Positions 21,657 through 33,846 of a stretch of DNA of 64,000 bases are shown one piece after another. The notes below the pieces were generated by a model that made no database searches, was not told the origin of the DNA, and worked only from the letters and a program-made list of their open reading frames with translations. The translations under genes and the position numbers were made by a program. The DNA comes from Erwinia sp. E602. Lineage in GTDB: Bacteria; Pseudomonadota; Gammaproteobacteria; Enterobacterales; Enterobacteriaceae. Within the stretch, counting starts at the first letter, position 1. The number at the start of each line of letters is the position of its first letter. The stretch is taken from assembly GCF_018141005.1 (NCBI RefSeq), contig NZ_CP046582.1, positions 3,844,001-3,908,000 of the forward strand. The letters run 5' to 3'.

Positions 21657-24600
21657 TTAGTCAAATTCCAGTTCCACCTGCTCCGATCCTATCAACGACC
21701 GAAGATCGTTTAACAAACGATCGCTCGGCGACACGCGCCAGGTTGCACCGAAGCGCAACTTCGCCCGCGCATCCTCTCTCTGATAGTAGAGATGTACCGG
21801 AATTGTCCCCGAACGATGGGGTTCCAGGGATTGACGGAGACGGTTCAAAAGCTGGTCATCAATTTGCCTGTCCGTCAGCGAGATAGCAAGCCCACGTGCA
21901 TATTTTTCACGGGCTTCATCGATGTCCATCATATCGCGGGCCATCATTTTAAGCCCGCCGTTGAAGTCATCAAAGCTGACCTGTCCGCTGACGATCAGGA
22001 TACGGTCTTTCTCCAGCATATGCTGGAACTTATCCAACGCATCTGTAAACAACATCACTTCCAGACGACCGGAGCGGTCGTCCAGGGTGCAGATGCCAAT
22101 ACGGTTACCGCGTTTTGTTACCATTACGCGGGCCGCCACCACCAGACCGGCCGCCGTGGTCATCTTGCCGCGATCGGTCGGGTGCATGTCTTTCAGGCGC
22201 TGTCCACCGACATAGCGCTCAATTTCTTTCAGATACTGGTTAATCGGATGCCCGGTTAAGTAAAGACCTAAAGTCTCCCTTTCGCCATCCAGCTGGATCT
22301 GCTCCGGCCACGGCGTCACGTCGGCATACGACTTCTCTACCTGCTCCGGCGCCTCGGCCAGCACGCCGAACATATCGGCCTGCCCTGTCGCCTCTGCTTT
22401 AGCGTGCTGATCGGCGGCCTTCAGCGCGTCCGGCAGCGCGCTCATCAGCGCGGCACGGTGCGGGCCAAGCCGGTCAAACGCGCCGGACATAATCAGTTTT
22501 TCCAGCACCCGCTTATTCAGCTTTTTGGTGTCGGTGCGCGCACAGAGGTCAAACAACTCGCGGAAATAGCCGCCCTCGTTGCGTGACTCAATAATCGCTT
22601 CAATCGGGCCTTCGCCGACGCCCTTAATCGCGCCGATGCCGTAAACGATCTCACCGGCTTCGTTGACGTGGAACTGATAAAGGCCGGAGTTAATGTCCGG
22701 CGGCAGCACCTTCAGCCCCATCCGCCAGCACTCGTCCACCAGGCCAACCACTTTCTCGGTGTTATCCATATCAGCGGTCATTACTGCCGCCATAAACTCC
22801 GCCGGGTAGTGCGCCTTCAGCCACAGCGTCTGGTAGGAGACCAGTGCATAAGCGGCAGAGTGCGACTTGTTAAAGCCGTAGCCGGCGAATTTTTCCACCA
22901 GGTCGAAGATTTTGATCGCCAGCTCGCCGTCAATGCCGCGCGATTTCGCACCATCCTCAAAGCCGCCGCGCTGCTTGGCCATCTCGACCGGGTTCTTTTT
23001 ACCCATCGCACGGCGCAACATGTCCGCGCCGCCAAGGCTGTAGCCCGCCAGCACCTGGGCAATCTGCATCACCTGTTCCTGATAGAGGATGATGCCATAG
23101 GTCGGTTCCAGAACCGGCTTCAGCGACTCATGCTGCCACTGAATATCCGGGTAGGAGATCGCCTCACGCCCGTGCTTACGGTCAATAAAGTTGTCGACCA
23201 TCCCCGACTGCAGCGGCCCCGGACGGAACAGCGCCACCAGGGCGATCATATCTTCGAAACAGTCCGGCTTCAGGCGCTTGATCAGATCCTTCATGCCGCG
23301 GGATTCCAGCTGGAATACGGCGGTGGTTTCCGAGCGCTGCAGCATATCGAAACTTTTCTGATCTTCAAGCGGGATCGTCGCAATATCGACAGGATCCAGC
23401 CCTTCTTTGGTGCGCCGGGCGTTGATCATCGCCAGCGCCCAGTCGATGATGGTCAGCGTGCGCAGGCCAAGGAAGTCGAACTTCACCAGGCCTGCGTACT
23501 CCACGTCGTTCTTATCGAACTGGGTGACCGGGAACTGGCCGTTCTCATCGCAGTATAGCGGCGCAAAATCGGTGATTTTGGTCGGCGCGATCACCACGCC
23601 ACCGGCGTGTTTACCGGCGTTACGCGTCACGCCTTCCAGTTTGCGCGCCATATCGATCAGCGCCTTGACCTCTTCATCCGCCTCGTAGATTTCCGGCAGC
23701 TGCGGTTCGGCGGCAAAGGCTTTTTCCAGCGTCATGCCCGGGTCAGGCGGCACCAGCTTGGAGATGCGGTCAACGAAGCCGTACGGGTGGCCCAGCACGC
23801 GGCCAACGTCGCGGATCACCGCTTTGGCGGCCATGGTACCGAAGGTGATGATCTGCGAAACCGCTTCACGGCCGTACATTTCCGCCACGTGCTCAATCAC
23901 GCTGTCGCGCTTCTCCATACAGAAGTCGATGTCGAAGTCGGGCATGGAAACACGTTCCGGGTTAAGGAAACGTTCGAACAGCAGGTCGAATTCCAGCGGA
24001 TCGAGGTCGGTGATTTTCAATGCGTAGGCGACCAGCGACCCGGCACCGGAGCCGCGCCCCGGCCCGACCGGTACGTCGTTATCCTTCGACCACTGGATAA
24101 ACTCCATAACGATCAGGAAGTAGCCCGGGAAGCCCATCTGGTTAATCACGTTGAGCTCAATATCCAGACGCTCGTCATACTCCGGGCGGCGGGCGGCGCG
24201 CACCTCAGGATCGGGGAACAGGAACTCAAGCCGCTCTTCCAGGCCCTCCTGCGACTTCAGCACCAGGAAATCTTCGGTGGTCATCTCACCGGTTGGAAAC
24301 TGCGGCAGGAAGTACTCGCCCAGGCGGATGGTAACGTTGCAGCGGCGGGCGATCTCTACGCTGTTTTCCAGCGCTTCCGGGATGTCCGAAAACAGCTCAC
24401 ACATCTCCTCTTCGCTGCGCATATACTGCTGCGGGCTGTAGTTACGGGGACGTTTCGGATCGTCGAGGGTAAAACCGTCGTGAATGGCCACGCGAATTTC
24501 ATGGGCGTCAAAGTCGGTTTCTTGCAGGAAACAGACCTCGTTGGTGGCCACCACTGGAATGCCCTCGGCAATCGCCAGTTCCACTGCCGCGTGCAGGTAA

Positions 24601-25139
24601 CTCTCTTCATCCGGCCGCCCGGTGCGGATCAGCTCCAGGTAGTAGCGATCGGGAAAATGCTGCTGATAGAAGCCGAGACACTCGGCGACCATCGCGGCGT
24701 TGCCGCGCAACAGCATTTTACCGACGTCGCCACGGCGGCCGCCGGAGAGCAGGATAATCCCCTGCTGATGTTCGGCCAGCCAGTCGCGATCGATGGTCGG
24801 CCCTGCCGGGCCATAGCCGCGCTGATAGGCACGGGAGATCAGCAGCGTCAGATTCTGATAGCCATCATTATCGGCCGCCAGCACGGTGATCTGCGACAGT
24901 TCATCGCCCATTGCCACGCTGGCCACGTTAAAGTCAGCGCCGATAATCGGTTTCATCCCCTGACCGTGCGCGGTGCCGTAAAATTTCACCAGCCCGCACA
25001 GGTTGGTGAAATCGGTGATGCCGATGGCCGGCATATTCATCTTCGCCGCGTGTTTCACCAACGGGTTCGTCTTCGCCAGTCCATCGATCATGGAGTAGTC
25101 GCTGTGCACGCGTAAATGAATAAAACGGGGTTCGGCCAT
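21657..25139 (-). CDS. dnaE: DNA polymerase III alpha subunit
   Basis: At 1,160 residues this is the replicative polymerase catalytic subunit, the same length as E. coli. An N-terminal PHP domain starts [16 protein letters not shown]. Palm-domain metal-binding aspartates lie in MPDFDIDF, near residues 401-403. Then come fingers, the tandem HhH, the OB-fold and the tau-binding C-terminus. It is the middle gene of rnhB-dnaE-accA. Confidence 0.98.
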   Translation of the reverse strand: MAEPRFIHLRVHSDYSMIDGLAKTNPLVKHAAKMNMPAIGITDFTNLCGLVKFYGTAHGQGMKPIIGADFNVASVAMGDELSQITVLAADNDGYQNLTLLISRAYQRGYGPAGPTIDRDWLAEHQQGIILLSGGRRGDVGKMLLRGNAAMVAECLGFYQQHFPDRYYLELIRTGRPDEESYLHAAVELAIAEGIPVVATNEVCFLQETDFDAHEIRVAIHDGFTLDDPKRPRNYSPQQYMRSEEEMCELFSDIPEALENSVEIARRCNVTIRLGEYFLPQFPTGEMTTEDFLVLKSQEGLEERLEFLFPDPEVRAARRPEYDERLDIELNVINQMGFPGYFLIVMEFIQWSKDNDVPVGPGRGSGAGSLVAYALKITDLDPLEFDLLFERFLNPERVSMPDFDIDFCMEKRDSVIEHVAEMYGREAVSQIITFGTMAAKAVIRDVGRVLGHPYGFVDRISKLVPPDPGMTLEKAFAAEPQLPEIYEADEEVKALIDMARKLEGVTRNAGKHAGGVVIAPTKITDFAPLYCDENGQFPVTQFDKNDVEYAGLVKFDFLGLRTLTIIDWALAMINARRTKEGLDPVDIATIPLEDQKSFDMLQRSETTAVFQLESRGMKDLIKRLKPDCFEDMIALVALFRPGPLQSGMVDNFIDRKHGREAISYPDIQWQHESLKPVLEPTYGIILYQEQVMQIAQVLAGYSLGGADMLRRAMGKKNPVEMAKQRGGFEDGAKSRGIDGELAIKIFDLVEKFAGYGFNKSHSAAYALVSYQTLWLKAHYPAEFMAAVMTADMDNTEKVVGLVDECWRMGLKVLPPDINSGLYQFHVNEAGEIVYGIGAIKGVGEGPIEAIIESRNEGGYFRELFDLCARTDTKKLNKRVLEKLIMSGAFDRLGPHRAALMSALPDALKAADQHAKAEATGQADMFGVLAEAPEQVEKSYADVTPWPEQIQLDGERETLGLYLTGHPINQYLKEIERYVGGQRLKDMHPTDRGKMTTAAGLVVAARVMVTKRGNRIGICTLDDRSGRLEVMLFTDALDKFQHMLEKDRILIVSGQVSFDDFNGGLKMMARDMMDIDEAREKYARGLAISLTDRQIDDQLLNRLRQSLEPHRSGTIPVHLYYQREDARAKLRFGATWRVSPSDRLLNDLRSLIGSEQVELEFD

Positions 25140-25169
25140 CGGTGATCCTGTTAACGCAGAAGAGAAGAA

Positions 25170-25793
25170 TTACAGCGCGCGCGTCGCAGCAGCAGCGACG
25201 TCAGCGTCGAGCAGCACGTTACGTACCGGCGCAAAGCTGCGGCGATGGTGCGGCGTGGCGCCAAAGCGGGCGAGCTTTTCCAGGTGCAGCGCCGTCGGGT
25301 AGCCTTTATGCTGGGCAAATCCGTACTCCGGGTACTGCAGATCCAGCCCGGCCATCTCACGGTCGCGCGTGACCTTAGCGATAATCGACGCGGCGCTGAT
25401 TTCACGCACCAGACCGTCGCCCTTAACGATCGCCTGCGCCGGCATCGCCAGCGCCGGGCAACGGTTACCGTCGATCAGCACAAAATCAGGCGTCAGGTGC
25501 AGGCCGGCCACCGCCCGCTGCATCGCCAGCATGGTGGCATGCAGGATATTGAGCCGGTCGATCTCATCCGGCTCAGCGCGCCCGAGGCTCCAGCTTAACG
25601 CCTTCTCTTTAATCTCATCGTATAACGCCAGGCGGCGTTTTTCCGACAATTTCTTTGAGTCGGCGAGGCCTGCGATCGGCCGGACCGGGTCGAGGATCAC
25701 CGCAGCGGTGACCACCGCACCGACCAGCGGGCCGCGGCCCACCTCGTCAACGCCGGCAATCAGCCGCGCGTCAGGGTAGATAAAGTCACTCAT
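25170..25793 (-). CDS. rnhB: ribonuclease HII
   Basis: This 207-residue enzyme cuts RNA in RNA/DNA hybrids and starts ribonucleotide excision. The DEDD active site begins at [13 protein letters not shown] (D16, E17) and continues at LIDGNRCP and [12 protein letters not shown]. The ATG at 25793 overlaps the lpxB stop by 4 nt (ATGA), which decides the start over one two codons upstream and implies coupled translation. Confidence 0.97.
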   Translation of the reverse strand: MSDFIYPDARLIAGVDEVGRGPLVGAVVTAAVILDPVRPIAGLADSKKLSEKRRLALYDEIKEKALSWSLGRAEPDEIDRLNILHATMLAMQRAVAGLHLTPDFVLIDGNRCPALAMPAQAIVKGDGLVREISAASIIAKVTRDREMAGLDLQYPEYGFAQHKGYPTALHLEKLARFGATPHHRRSFAPVRNVLLDADVAAAATRAL

Positions 25794-26935
25794 GGGCACA
25801 GCTCCAGTACTGCCGCAGCCGCCTGCTGGTCTGCATCCCAGCGGATCTGCTGATGCAGCTCAGCGAAGGTGGCCAGCAGGGCATCACGGGTATCACCGCC
25901 GCTGAGCAGCGGCTCCAGCGCCGCCGCCAGCCGCTCGGGCTGGCACTCATCCTGCAGCAGCTCTGGCACCAGCTCTCGCCCGGCCAGCAGGTTAGGCAGC
26001 GAAACGTAGTCGGTTTTTACCAGCCGCTTCGCCAGCCAGAAGGTGAAGGGCTTCATACGATACCCCACCACCATCGGACATTTCGCCAGCATGCACTCCA
26101 GCGCGGCGGTGCCGGAGGCCAGCAGTGCCGCATCGCTGGCAACCATCGCCGCACGGCCCTGGCCATCCAGCAGGTGCATCGGCAGGTCCGGTGCCACCTG
26201 CGCTTTGATCAGCTCAAACTGTTCGCGGCGTTTCGGATTAACCAGCGGCACCACGATCTCCAGCGCCGGATGCTTGTCACGCAGCAGCATCGCGGTTTTC
26301 AGGAAGTCGGCGCTGAGCATCTCGACTTCCGCACCGCGGCTGCCTGGCAGCAGCGCCAGGCACAGCGCGTCCGGGGCGATGCCCAGTTCGCGGCGCGCGG
26401 CCAGCTTGTCGGCCACGATCGGCATCGCATCAGCCATCGTGTGGCCGATAAAACGGCACGGCACGTTGAAGCGATCGTAGAAGGCTTTCTCAAACGGCAG
26501 GAACGCCAGCACCAGATCGGTGTTGCGACCAATTTTGAACACCCGCTTCTGCCGCCACGCCCACACCGACGGGCTGACGTAGTGGATGGTGCGGATGCCC
26601 CGCTGCTTCAGGCGGCCTTCCAGGGTGATATTGAAATCCGGGGCGTCGATGCCGACAAACACGTCCGGCTTCAGCGCGCTGAAACGGCGGGTCAGGTCAC
26701 GGCGGATCTGCAGCAGGCGACGCAGGCGGCCGAGCACCTCAACGATGCCCATTACCGCCAGCTCTTCCATCTCATACCAGGCTTCACAGCCCTCGGCCTG
26801 CATCAGCGGCCCGGCCACGCCGACAAAGCGCGCGTCAGGATGCTGCTGTTTCAGCGCGCGAATCAGGCCGGCACCAAGAATATCGCCGGAGGTTTCTCCG
26901 GCGACGAGGGCAATCGTTAAGGGACGCTTAGGCAT
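25790..26935 (-). CDS. lpxB: lipid-A-disaccharide synthase
   Basis: This 381-residue GT-B glycosyltransferase (family GT19) joins UDP-2,3-diacyl-GlcN and lipid X to make the lipid A disaccharide at the inner membrane. The N-terminus is [18 protein letters not shown], and there is a Gly-rich nucleotide region [10 protein letters not shown]. It is 3 nt after lpxA and overlaps rnhB. Confidence 0.97.
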   Translation of the reverse strand: MPKRPLTIALVAGETSGDILGAGLIRALKQQHPDARFVGVAGPLMQAEGCEAWYEMEELAVMGIVEVLGRLRRLLQIRRDLTRRFSALKPDVFVGIDAPDFNITLEGRLKQRGIRTIHYVSPSVWAWRQKRVFKIGRNTDLVLAFLPFEKAFYDRFNVPCRFIGHTMADAMPIVADKLAARRELGIAPDALCLALLPGSRGAEVEMLSADFLKTAMLLRDKHPALEIVVPLVNPKRREQFELIKAQVAPDLPMHLLDGQGRAAMVASDAALLASGTAALECMLAKCPMVVGYRMKPFTFWLAKRLVKTDYVSLPNLLAGRELVPELLQDECQPERLAAALEPLLSGGDTRDALLATFAELHQQIRWDADQQAAAAVLELCP

Positions 26936-26938
26936 GAG

Positions 26939-27727
26939 TTAACGAATCAGGCCCCGGGTGGATCGCGCAAAGAAGTCATAGAACGGCTGGACTTCAGGAT
27001 GCACTTTCGCAATCTCGGCAATCTCAGGCTTCACTTCATCCAGCGTTTTACCGCTGCGGTAAAGTAGCTTGTAGGCAGCACGAATGGCGTGTAGCGCCTC
27101 TTTACTGAAGCCACGACGCTGCAGGCCCACCAGATTGATGCCGAACGGCGTCGCATGGTTACCCTGCGCAATCACGTAAGGCGGAACGTCCTGCGCCACG
27201 CCGGAGCAGCCGCCGACCATCACGTGCGCACCGATAATGCAGAACTGATGCACCGCCGTCATGCCGCCGATAATCGCATGATCGTCGACGACAACATGGC
27301 CGGCCAGCGTCGCATTGTTGGCCAGGATGCAGTGGTTACCCACCACACAGTCGTGCGCCACGTGGGTATTGACCATCAGCAGGTTATCACTACCCACTTT
27401 CGTCACGCCGTCAGCCTGCACGGTGCCACGGTGGATGGTCACGCTTTCACGAATGCGGTTACGATCGCCAATTTCAACGCGGGTTGGTTCGCCGGCGTAT
27501 TTCAGATCCTGATTCGCTTCACCAATCGAGGCGAACTGATAGATGGTGTTGTCTTTACCGATGCGGGTATGGCCGTTGACCACCACATGCGATTTAAGAA
27601 CGGTACCGTCGCCAATTTCGACGTTGGCACCCACCCAGCAGAACGGGCCAATCTGAACACCGGCACCAATAATGGCGCCCTCTTCAACGATCGCCCCTGG
27701 ATGAATTACGGCGGTGCTGTCAATCAC
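26939..27727 (-). CDS. lpxA: UDP-GlcNAc O-acyltransferase LpxA
   Basis: The 262-residue left-handed beta-helix trimer performs the first lipid A step, transferring 3-hydroxymyristoyl from ACP to UDP-GlcNAc. Hexapeptide repeats run through residues ~5-180. The catalytic His lies in [10 protein letters not shown], and a helical C-terminal part ends [10 protein letters not shown]. It is 3 nt after fabZ, so the two acyl-ACP enzymes are co-expressed. Confidence 0.97.
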   Translation of the reverse strand: MIDSTAVIHPGAIVEEGAIIGAGVQIGPFCWVGANVEIGDGTVLKSHVVVNGHTRIGKDNTIYQFASIGEANQDLKYAGEPTRVEIGDRNRIRESVTIHRGTVQADGVTKVGSDNLLMVNTHVAHDCVVGNHCILANNATLAGHVVVDDHAIIGGMTAVHQFCIIGAHVMVGGCSGVAQDVPPYVIAQGNHATPFGINLVGLQRRGFSKEALHAIRAAYKLLYRSGKTLDEVKPEIAEIAKVHPEVQPFYDFFARSTRGLIR

Positions 27728-27730
27728 GAA

Positions 27731-28186
27731 TTAAGCCTCCCGGCTGCGCGCACACATCATGGTTGCTTCGCAGACAATTTTACCGTCTACGGTCGCCACG
27801 CCTTTAAAGCGCGTCAACCCACGGCGGGTTTTCTCGAAGGTGACTTCCATGATCATCTGATCGCCAGGCACGACCGGGCGCTTGAAGCGCGCTTCGTCGA
27901 TACCGGCAAAGTAGTACAGCTCGCCCGGTTCCAGTTTACCCACGCTTTTAAACGCCAGGATACCGGTGGCCTGTGCCATCGCTTCCAGGATTAGCACACC
28001 CGGGAAAATCGGTTTACCAGGGAAATGGCCCTGGAAAAACGGTTCGTTGACCGAGACATTCTTTACCGCACGCAGGTATTTGTTCTCTTCGAACTCAATC
28101 ACGCGATCGACCAGTAAAAACGGGTAACGGTGCGGTAAAAGTTCGATAATCTCTTCAATCTTCAGAGTATGAGTTTCAGTAGTCAA
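27731..28186 (-). CDS. fabZ: 3-hydroxyacyl-ACP dehydratase FabZ
   Basis: The 151-residue hot-dog-fold dehydratase removes water from 3-hydroxyacyl-ACP in fatty acid elongation. The catalytic His is in [14 protein letters not shown] and the Glu in [11 protein letters not shown]. It competes with LpxA and LpxD for 3-hydroxymyristoyl-ACP, and the shared operon fits that balance. Same length as E. coli. Confidence 0.98.
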   Translation of the reverse strand: MTTETHTLKIEEIIELLPHRYPFLLVDRVIEFEENKYLRAVKNVSVNEPFFQGHFPGKPIFPGVLILEAMAQATGILAFKSVGKLEPGELYYFAGIDEARFKRPVVPGDQMIMEVTFEKTRRGLTRFKGVATVDGKIVCEATMMCARSREA

Positions 28187-28228
28187 AATACTCTTCCTGT
28201 CCTAAAAATTCTGATGGTATCAATAACA

Positions 28229-28263
28229 CGGCCTGCAACGATGGTTACATCGTTCGCAGGCCG
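28229..28263. repeat. near-perfect palindrome between lpxD and fabZ
   Basis: CGGCCTGC+AACGATG (28229-28243) pairs with CATCGTT+C+GCAGGCCG (28248-28263), leaving loop GTTA and one bulged base. There is no T-run, so it is not an ordinary terminator. It lies in a 155-nt gap within an otherwise tight operon and may be a REP-type or mRNA-stability hairpin. Confidence 0.7.
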
Positions 28264-28341
28264 CAAATCTTGTCTGTACGCAGCTTTCCCTGCTTAGCAT
28301 GTTGTAATTATGAAAGCCGGTTAGCGTGCTGGTGTATGCGC

Positions 28342-29364
28342 TTAGTCGTTAGCAACCTTACGCTCGACGGCTTTTAAGCGTTTGCTTAACTCGTCGATGT
28401 TCATCACCAGCGCCGCAGTTTTGCGCCAGGTTTTATTGGGCTGCAGCGGGATCCCGGAGGAGTATACTCCAGGTTCAGTGATCGGTCGCATCACCATTCC
28501 CATCCCTGTAACGGTAACTTTGTCACAAATTTCCATATGACCATTGATCACGCTGGCACCGCCAATCATGCAATAGCGGCCGATTTTCAGGCTACCGGCC
28601 ATGATCACACCGCCTGCAACTGCGGTATTGTCGCCGATTACCACGTTATGGGCAATCTGACACTGGTTATCTATGATAACACCATTCCCGATTTGGGTGT
28701 TATCCAGCGCACCGCGATCGATAGTGGTACAGGCACCGATTTCGACGCGATCGCCGATAATCACGCTGCCCAGCTGCGGAATTTTAACCCAATTGCCGCG
28801 ATCGTTGGCATAACCGAAGCCATCTGAGCCGATCACCGTACCCGACTGAATCAGGCAGTCGGTACCGATCTGCACCTCATGATAGATCGATACGTTGGCC
28901 CACAGACGGCTACCGGCGCCGATTCGGGTGTGTTTACCGACGAAACAGCCAGGTCCGATAACCACGTTATCGCCCAGCACCACGCCGGACTCAATGACCG
29001 CATTGGCCCCGATGGCAACGTTGTTACCCAGGGTAGCGGTGGCATCAATGACCGCGCTCGGCGCAATATGGCTGGCCGGCTGTGGGGTGATATCCAGCAG
29101 CTGTGCCATACGAGCGTAGGTCAGGTAAGGGTTTTTCACCACCAGCACCGCACCGGTGAAAAATTCACGGTCGGCTTCCGTTAACACTACGGCAGAGGCC
29201 TGGCACTGGGCCAGCTGTTCGCGGTAACGGCTGTTGGCAAGAAAAGTGATCTGTCCCGATTGGGCGGATTGCATAGAAGCAATGCCGGAGATGGCGAGAT
29301 CGCCATCTCCGTGCAATTCTGCATCCAACTGCTGGGCTAAATCAGCCAGTCGAATTGAAGACAT
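28342..29364 (-). CDS. lpxD: UDP-3-O-acyl-glucosamine N-acyltransferase LpxD
   Basis: This 340-residue beta-helix trimer adds the second 3-hydroxymyristate, to N2, in lipid A synthesis. It has an N-terminal uridine-binding domain (to ~residue 100), hexapeptide repeats to ~300 with catalytic His in [10 protein letters not shown], and a C-terminal helix used for ACP recognition. It lies 4 nt after skp. Confidence 0.97.
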   Translation of the reverse strand: MSSIRLADLAQQLDAELHGDGDLAISGIASMQSAQSGQITFLANSRYREQLAQCQASAVVLTEADREFFTGAVLVVKNPYLTYARMAQLLDITPQPASHIAPSAVIDATATLGNNVAIGANAVIESGVVLGDNVVIGPGCFVGKHTRIGAGSRLWANVSIYHEVQIGTDCLIQSGTVIGSDGFGYANDRGNWVKIPQLGSVIIGDRVEIGACTTIDRGALDNTQIGNGVIIDNQCQIAHNVVIGDNTAVAGGVIMAGSLKIGRYCMIGGASVINGHMEICDKVTVTGMGMVMRPITEPGVYSSGIPLQPNKTWRKTAALVMNIDELSKRLKAVERKVAND

Positions 29365-29368
29365 GGTT

Positions 29369-29866
29369 TTATTTAACCTGTTTCAGAACATCAGCAGTGA
29401 TGTCTTTAGATTTACCGGCGTAAGCCACAGCGTTCTGATCGATAACCACATCGTAGCCTTCGCTGTCAGCCACTTTCTGCACAGCATCCTGGATACGGCT
29501 CAGGATTTTGTTACGTTCTTCGGTCTGGCGACGACGGTTATCCTGCTCAAAAGCCTGCGCTTTGGTTGAGAACGCTTCACGCTGAGCCATCACGTCTTTT
29601 TCCGCGCGGCTGCGGTCAGCGGCCTTCATGGTTGACGCATCACGCTGCAGGCGCTGCATTTTAGTCTGCAGGTCGCGCTCCATGTTTTGCAGTTCGGTCG
29701 CACGGCCTTTGAACTCGTTCTCAAGCTGCTTCGCAACGGTCGCACGCGCTGGTAACTGTTGGAAAATGCTGGAAACGTTCACCACTGCAATTTTATCAGC
29801 AGCCTGAGCACCGGCGGAAACCGCCAGAGCAATACCCAGACCTGCGGCACACAACAACTTTTTCAC
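29369..29866 (-). CDS. skp: periplasmic chaperone Skp
   Basis: The 165-residue Skp/OmpH chaperone holds unfolded outer-membrane proteins for delivery to BamA. The signal peptide ends AGAQA (about residue 23), and a long charged alpha-helical hairpin forms the tentacle (residues ~45-130). The GTG at 29866 is chosen: it has AAGGAG 7 nt upstream and gives VKKLLCAAG, like the GTG-started E. coli protein. A longer frame upstream is not similar to anything. It is downstream of bamA. Confidence 0.96.
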   Translation of the reverse strand: MKKLLCAAGLGIALAVSAGAQAADKIAVVNVSSIFQQLPARATVAKQLENEFKGRATELQNMERDLQTKMQRLQRDASTMKAADRSRAEKDVMAQREAFSTKAQAFEQDNRRRQTEERNKILSRIQDAVQKVADSEGYDVVIDQNAVAYAGKSKDITADVLKQVK

Positions 29867-29987
29867 TATAAACTCCTTACCATCAACGTTTGTGTCACGG
29901 ACACATGTGTTGCGTAGTAACAATGGGGTCAGATACCCCCCACCGTTGCGCTACGCGATACTCTGAGCGCTTCCCTGCGAGGCCGAC

Positions 29988-32399
29988 TTACCAGGTTTTA
30001 CCAATGTTAAACTGGAACTGTTCGGCCTTGTCTCCATCATACTTTTTGAACGGCTGGGCGTAAGAGAACACCAGCGGTCCGAGAGGCGACATCCACTGCA
30101 GTGCCAGACCGGCTGACATGCGGATATTACTTGGGTCACTGTAATCCGGCACGCCTGCGGCACGGGTTTCAGCGGTGTTCTGCCATTTAGTATCCCAGAC
30201 GGTACCGGCATCAACGAACAGCGAGGTACGCACCGAGTTCGAGTACTTCTCACTGATAAACGGCGTTGGGGTTATCAGCTCAAGGCTGGCCACCGCCATC
30301 GCGTTACCGCCGACCGCATCGTCTGAGTTACAGACTTTGTTCACGTCGGTGCCGGAGCAGTCAGACGAACCGTTGTTCAGGTAAGCCGCTTTTGGACCAA
30401 TGTTATTGGAGCGGAAACCACGAACGGTGCTGGAACCACCGGCATAGAAGTTTTCATAGAACGGCATCTCTTTGCCGTTCAGGCCATCACCGTAACCAAC
30501 ACGACCACGGCCCAGCATCACCCAGGTATGATCCTGGTCGATCGGCAGATACTGTTGCGTATCCAGCGTTGCTTTGTAGAAGGCGTTAGTCGAGCCAGGA
30601 ATGGTCACTTTACCGTTCAGGTTGGTACGGTTACCCGCCGTTGGGAAGAACCCACGGTCAAGCGTGTTGTACGTCCAGCCGTAGTTAAAGGTGAAGTCAT
30701 CCGCAGAGAAGTCTTCATCACCGGCAAGCGTCGGGTTCTGTCCGACCGAGCGCAGGTAACGCCACATAGCGATCTGCGGCTGCATGTTGGACAGGCTGTT
30801 ATGCACATAACCCAGACCGGCGCGCAGGCTGTTATTCTCGTTAATCGGGAAGCCCAGCGTACCGTCAACACCGTAACTCTTGTTGGTGTAGTCGGACAGA
30901 TCGGCGTCATCGGCTTTAAAGTCGTTATAGAACACACGACCGCCGAGGCTGACGCCATCAACCGTAAAGTACGGATCGGTCAGAGAGAACTCGGCATAGG
31001 TCTGGTAGTCGTTTTTGGTGCCGCTGATACCGACGGTATTACCGGTACCCAGCCAGTTCTCCTGGGTGACGCCCACCTGGAAGCTGACGCCGCTTTCGGT
31101 GCCGTAGCCGACGCCAAAGTTCAGCGTACCGGTGTTACGCTCTTTCACCTTGTAGACCACGTCTACCTGATCGGGCGAACCCGGCACACGCTGGGTGTCG
31201 GTATCAACGGTTTCGAAATAGCCCAGACGGTTCAGACGTTCTTTGCCCTGCTCAACCAGATCGCTGCCCAACCAGGCACCCTCCATCTGGCGCATTTCAC
31301 GGCGCAGTACTACGTCTTTCGAGGTATCGTTACCTTCGAAGCGGACCTTACGCACGTAGAAACGGTTACCGGCATCAACGTTCACGCGCAGCTTAACGGT
31401 TTTCGCCGCATCATCAATTTCAGGCTGGGTCTGCACGCGTGGATAGGCATAGCCATAACGACCCAACAGTTTCTTGATGTCGTCTTCCATGCGGGTCACT
31501 TTCGCGCCGTTATACAGCTCACCCGGGGTGATTTTCGTCAGCCCTTCGATCTCAGCAGAGTGCCCGGCCAGATTGCCGCTCACCGCCACGCCGGCGATCT
31601 TGTACTGCTCGCCTTCGGTGATGTTAACGGTGATGTAGATACCTTTTTTATCCGGCGTCAGGCTGACCTGGGTCGAATCGATATTGAAGCGCGCATAACC
31701 GCGGTCCAGATAGAAGCTGCGCAGCGTCTCGAGGTCACCGGCCAGTTTCTGTTTCTGGTACTTACGGTCACCCACCACGTTCCACCACGGCACATCATCA
31801 CGCAGCTGGAAGCGGGAGATCAGCTCTTCAGAGCTGAACGCTTTGTTGCCCACCACGTTAATCTGCTGAATTTGCGCAGAGACGCCTTCGGTGAACACCA
31901 GTTTCAGATCGACGCGGTTACGCGGCAGCGGTGTCACCACCGCTTTAACGCTGGCGCTGTACTTACCGACGCTGTAGTAGAAGTCTTCCAGGCCCTTCTC
32001 AATCGATGAGATGGTGGTGCGGTCAAGGGCTTCGCCCACGCGCACGCCGGAAGCCTCAAGGTTCTGCTTCAGCATGTCTTCCTTCACCGCTTTGTTACCG
32101 GAGAAGGTGATACTGGCAATCGTCGGACGTTCTTTCACCTGAACGATCAGCGTGTTGCCATCGCGCAGTACCTGAACGTCTTCAAAATTTCCGGTCGCAA
32201 ACAGTGCTCGAATGGTGTTACCCAGATCTTCATCTGATACGGTATCTCCCACGCGAACAGGCATACTCAGCAGGGCCGCACCGACGGCGACTCGCTGCAG
32301 GCCTTCGAAATGAATATCCTTCACCACGAATCCGTCTGCACCGTATACGGTAGCGCTGCTAAGCAGCAGCGACGCTATGAGCAACTTTTTCATCGCCAT
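29988..32399 (-). CDS. bamA: outer-membrane assembly factor BamA
   Basis: The 803-residue Omp85 protein is the core of the BAM machine that folds beta-barrels into the outer membrane. The signal peptide ends VYGA, five POTRA domains span ~24-420, and a 16-stranded barrel follows. The loop-6 motif VRGF ([10 protein letters not shown]) and the terminal beta-signal FQFNIGKTW are present. Extracellular loops such as the one with [13 protein letters not shown] (a likely disulfide loop) are where family members vary. Confidence 0.98.
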   Translation of the reverse strand: MAMKKLLIASLLLSSATVYGADGFVVKDIHFEGLQRVAVGAALLSMPVRVGDTVSDEDLGNTIRALFATGNFEDVQVLRDGNTLIVQVKERPTIASITFSGNKAVKEDMLKQNLEASGVRVGEALDRTTISSIEKGLEDFYYSVGKYSASVKAVVTPLPRNRVDLKLVFTEGVSAQIQQINVVGNKAFSSEELISRFQLRDDVPWWNVVGDRKYQKQKLAGDLETLRSFYLDRGYARFNIDSTQVSLTPDKKGIYITVNITEGEQYKIAGVAVSGNLAGHSAEIEGLTKITPGELYNGAKVTRMEDDIKKLLGRYGYAYPRVQTQPEIDDAAKTVKLRVNVDAGNRFYVRKVRFEGNDTSKDVVLRREMRQMEGAWLGSDLVEQGKERLNRLGYFETVDTDTQRVPGSPDQVDVVYKVKERNTGTLNFGVGYGTESGVSFQVGVTQENWLGTGNTVGISGTKNDYQTYAEFSLTDPYFTVDGVSLGGRVFYNDFKADDADLSDYTNKSYGVDGTLGFPINENNSLRAGLGYVHNSLSNMQPQIAMWRYLRSVGQNPTLAGDEDFSADDFTFNYGWTYNTLDRGFFPTAGNRTNLNGKVTIPGSTNAFYKATLDTQQYLPIDQDHTWVMLGRGRVGYGDGLNGKEMPFYENFYAGGSSTVRGFRSNNIGPKAAYLNNGSSDCSGTDVNKVCNSDDAVGGNAMAVASLELITPTPFISEKYSNSVRTSLFVDAGTVWDTKWQNTAETRAAGVPDYSDPSNIRMSAGLALQWMSPLGPLVFSYAQPFKKYDGDKAEQFQFNIGKTW

Positions 32400-32487
32400 C
32401 GTTGTTATGCATTCTTCCTAACTGGTTCTCGTCGCTTTCGGGGTAACCGCGTCGCGTTAATCATCCCGCAACGCCGTTCCTGAGCAC

Positions 32488-33837
32488 CTAGAGGCGCGAG
32501 AAATCATTGAAAAGTGCAAGCCCCATTAACAGCACCAGCAAAATTGAGCCGATACGATAACTGAAGTCCTGAACTCGTTCGGACACCGGCCCCCCCTTAA
32601 TCTTTTCGATCGCCAGGAACAGCAAATGCCCACCATCTAACACTGGCAGAGGAAACAGATTGATAATCCCTAAGTTCACGCTAATCAGCGCCAGGAACAT
32701 CAGGTAGTAAATCAACCCATACTCCGCTGACATCCCAGCCCCCTGCGCGATCGAAATCGGCCCGCTGAGATTGTTCAACTTCACATCACCCACTATCAGC
32801 TTGCCCAGCATGCTCACCGTCAGCTTCATCAGCTGCCAGGTTTTCACGCTGGCTTCACCGAGGGCCGCAAACGGACCGTACTGGCGCACCGTGCGGTACT
32901 CATCGGCCAGCGGTATCACTCTCGGCACCACGCCGGCAAAGCCTTCCGCCTTATTCTGCGGATTGGCTTCGGGGATCAGCGTGATATCCACCAGACTTCC
33001 CTGCCGCTCAACTTCGATGGCAATCGGCTTGCCGGGGTTATCACGCACCGTGGTCACGAAACTGAGCCACTGCGACAGCGGTTTACCACCGACTTTAACG
33101 ATCCTGTCGCCGGCTTGCAAACCGGCCTTACTGGCGGCGGAATCGCTCTGCACCTGCGCCAGCACCGATTCAATCTGCGGCCCGCGCGGCAGGATGCCCA
33201 GTGAAGTGACCGGATCCTGCTTATCTGGCTCAAAGTGCCAGTTGTGCAGCGAGACCCGCTTTTCGCTGGTTTGCGTAGTGCCAAACGGCGCGACGGTAAA
33301 GGTGGTTTCTTCATCACCGATCTTCGCCACCAGCGCCATGCGCACAGCATCCCAGTCAGGCGTTTCGATACCGTCGACGGCTTTAAGTTCCGTTCCTGGG
33401 GTAATTTGTGCGCTGGCGGCCGGCGAGCCGCTTACTATTTCAGCAACCACCGGGCGTACGCCGGGCACGCCGATGATAAACACCAGCCAGTAGGCAAGGA
33501 TAGCAAAGATGAAGTTAGCGATCGGACCGGCGGCGATAATCGACGCCCGCTGCAGGACCGTTTTATTGTTGAAGGACTGGTGACGCAATTCGGGCGGCAC
33601 GCTCTCGACGCGTTCGTCGAGCATTTTAACGTAGCCGCCGAGAGGGATCAGGGCAATAACATACTCGGTGCCCTGCTTGTCACGGCGGCGCCACAGCGCC
33701 TTACCAAAGCCGACGGAAAAGCGTTCGACCTTCACGCCGCAACGACGGGCCACCCAGAAGTGACCAAATTCGTGCACCGTGACCAGAATTCCCAGCGCGA
33801 CGATAAAGGCCGCAAGACTCCAGAGTACGCTTAACAT
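32488..33837 (-). CDS. rseP: intramembrane site-2 protease RseP
   Basis: This 449-residue S2P metalloprotease cleaves the anti-sigma factor RseA after DegS, releasing sigma-E. Zinc motif HEFGH is at residues 22-26 in the first membrane segment. Two tandem PDZ domains sit in the periplasm, and the third zinc ligand is in the LDG motif ([10 protein letters not shown]). It is encoded directly before bamA, itself part of the sigma-E envelope stress network. Confidence 0.97.
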   Translation of the reverse strand: MLSVLWSLAAFIVALGILVTVHEFGHFWVARRCGVKVERFSVGFGKALWRRRDKQGTEYVIALIPLGGYVKMLDERVESVPPELRHQSFNNKTVLQRASIIAAGPIANFIFAILAYWLVFIIGVPGVRPVVAEIVSGSPAASAQITPGTELKAVDGIETPDWDAVRMALVAKIGDEETTFTVAPFGTTQTSEKRVSLHNWHFEPDKQDPVTSLGILPRGPQIESVLAQVQSDSAASKAGLQAGDRIVKVGGKPLSQWLSFVTTVRDNPGKPIAIEVERQGSLVDITLIPEANPQNKAEGFAGVVPRVIPLADEYRTVRQYGPFAALGEASVKTWQLMKLTVSMLGKLIVGDVKLNNLSGPISIAQGAGMSAEYGLIYYLMFLALISVNLGIINLFPLPVLDGGHLLFLAIEKIKGGPVSERVQDFSYRIGSILLVLLMGLALFNDFSRL

Positions 33838-33846
33838 AGTGTTTCC

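Noticed and set aside
23607..25115. 502-residue frame opposite dnaE
   Set aside because: It mirrors the conserved DnaE coding sequence; the composition (many His/Gln/Arg) is typical of a shadow frame.
30528..32009. 493-residue frame opposite bamA
   Set aside because: bamA on the other strand is full length and conserved; the antisense frame shows no domain.
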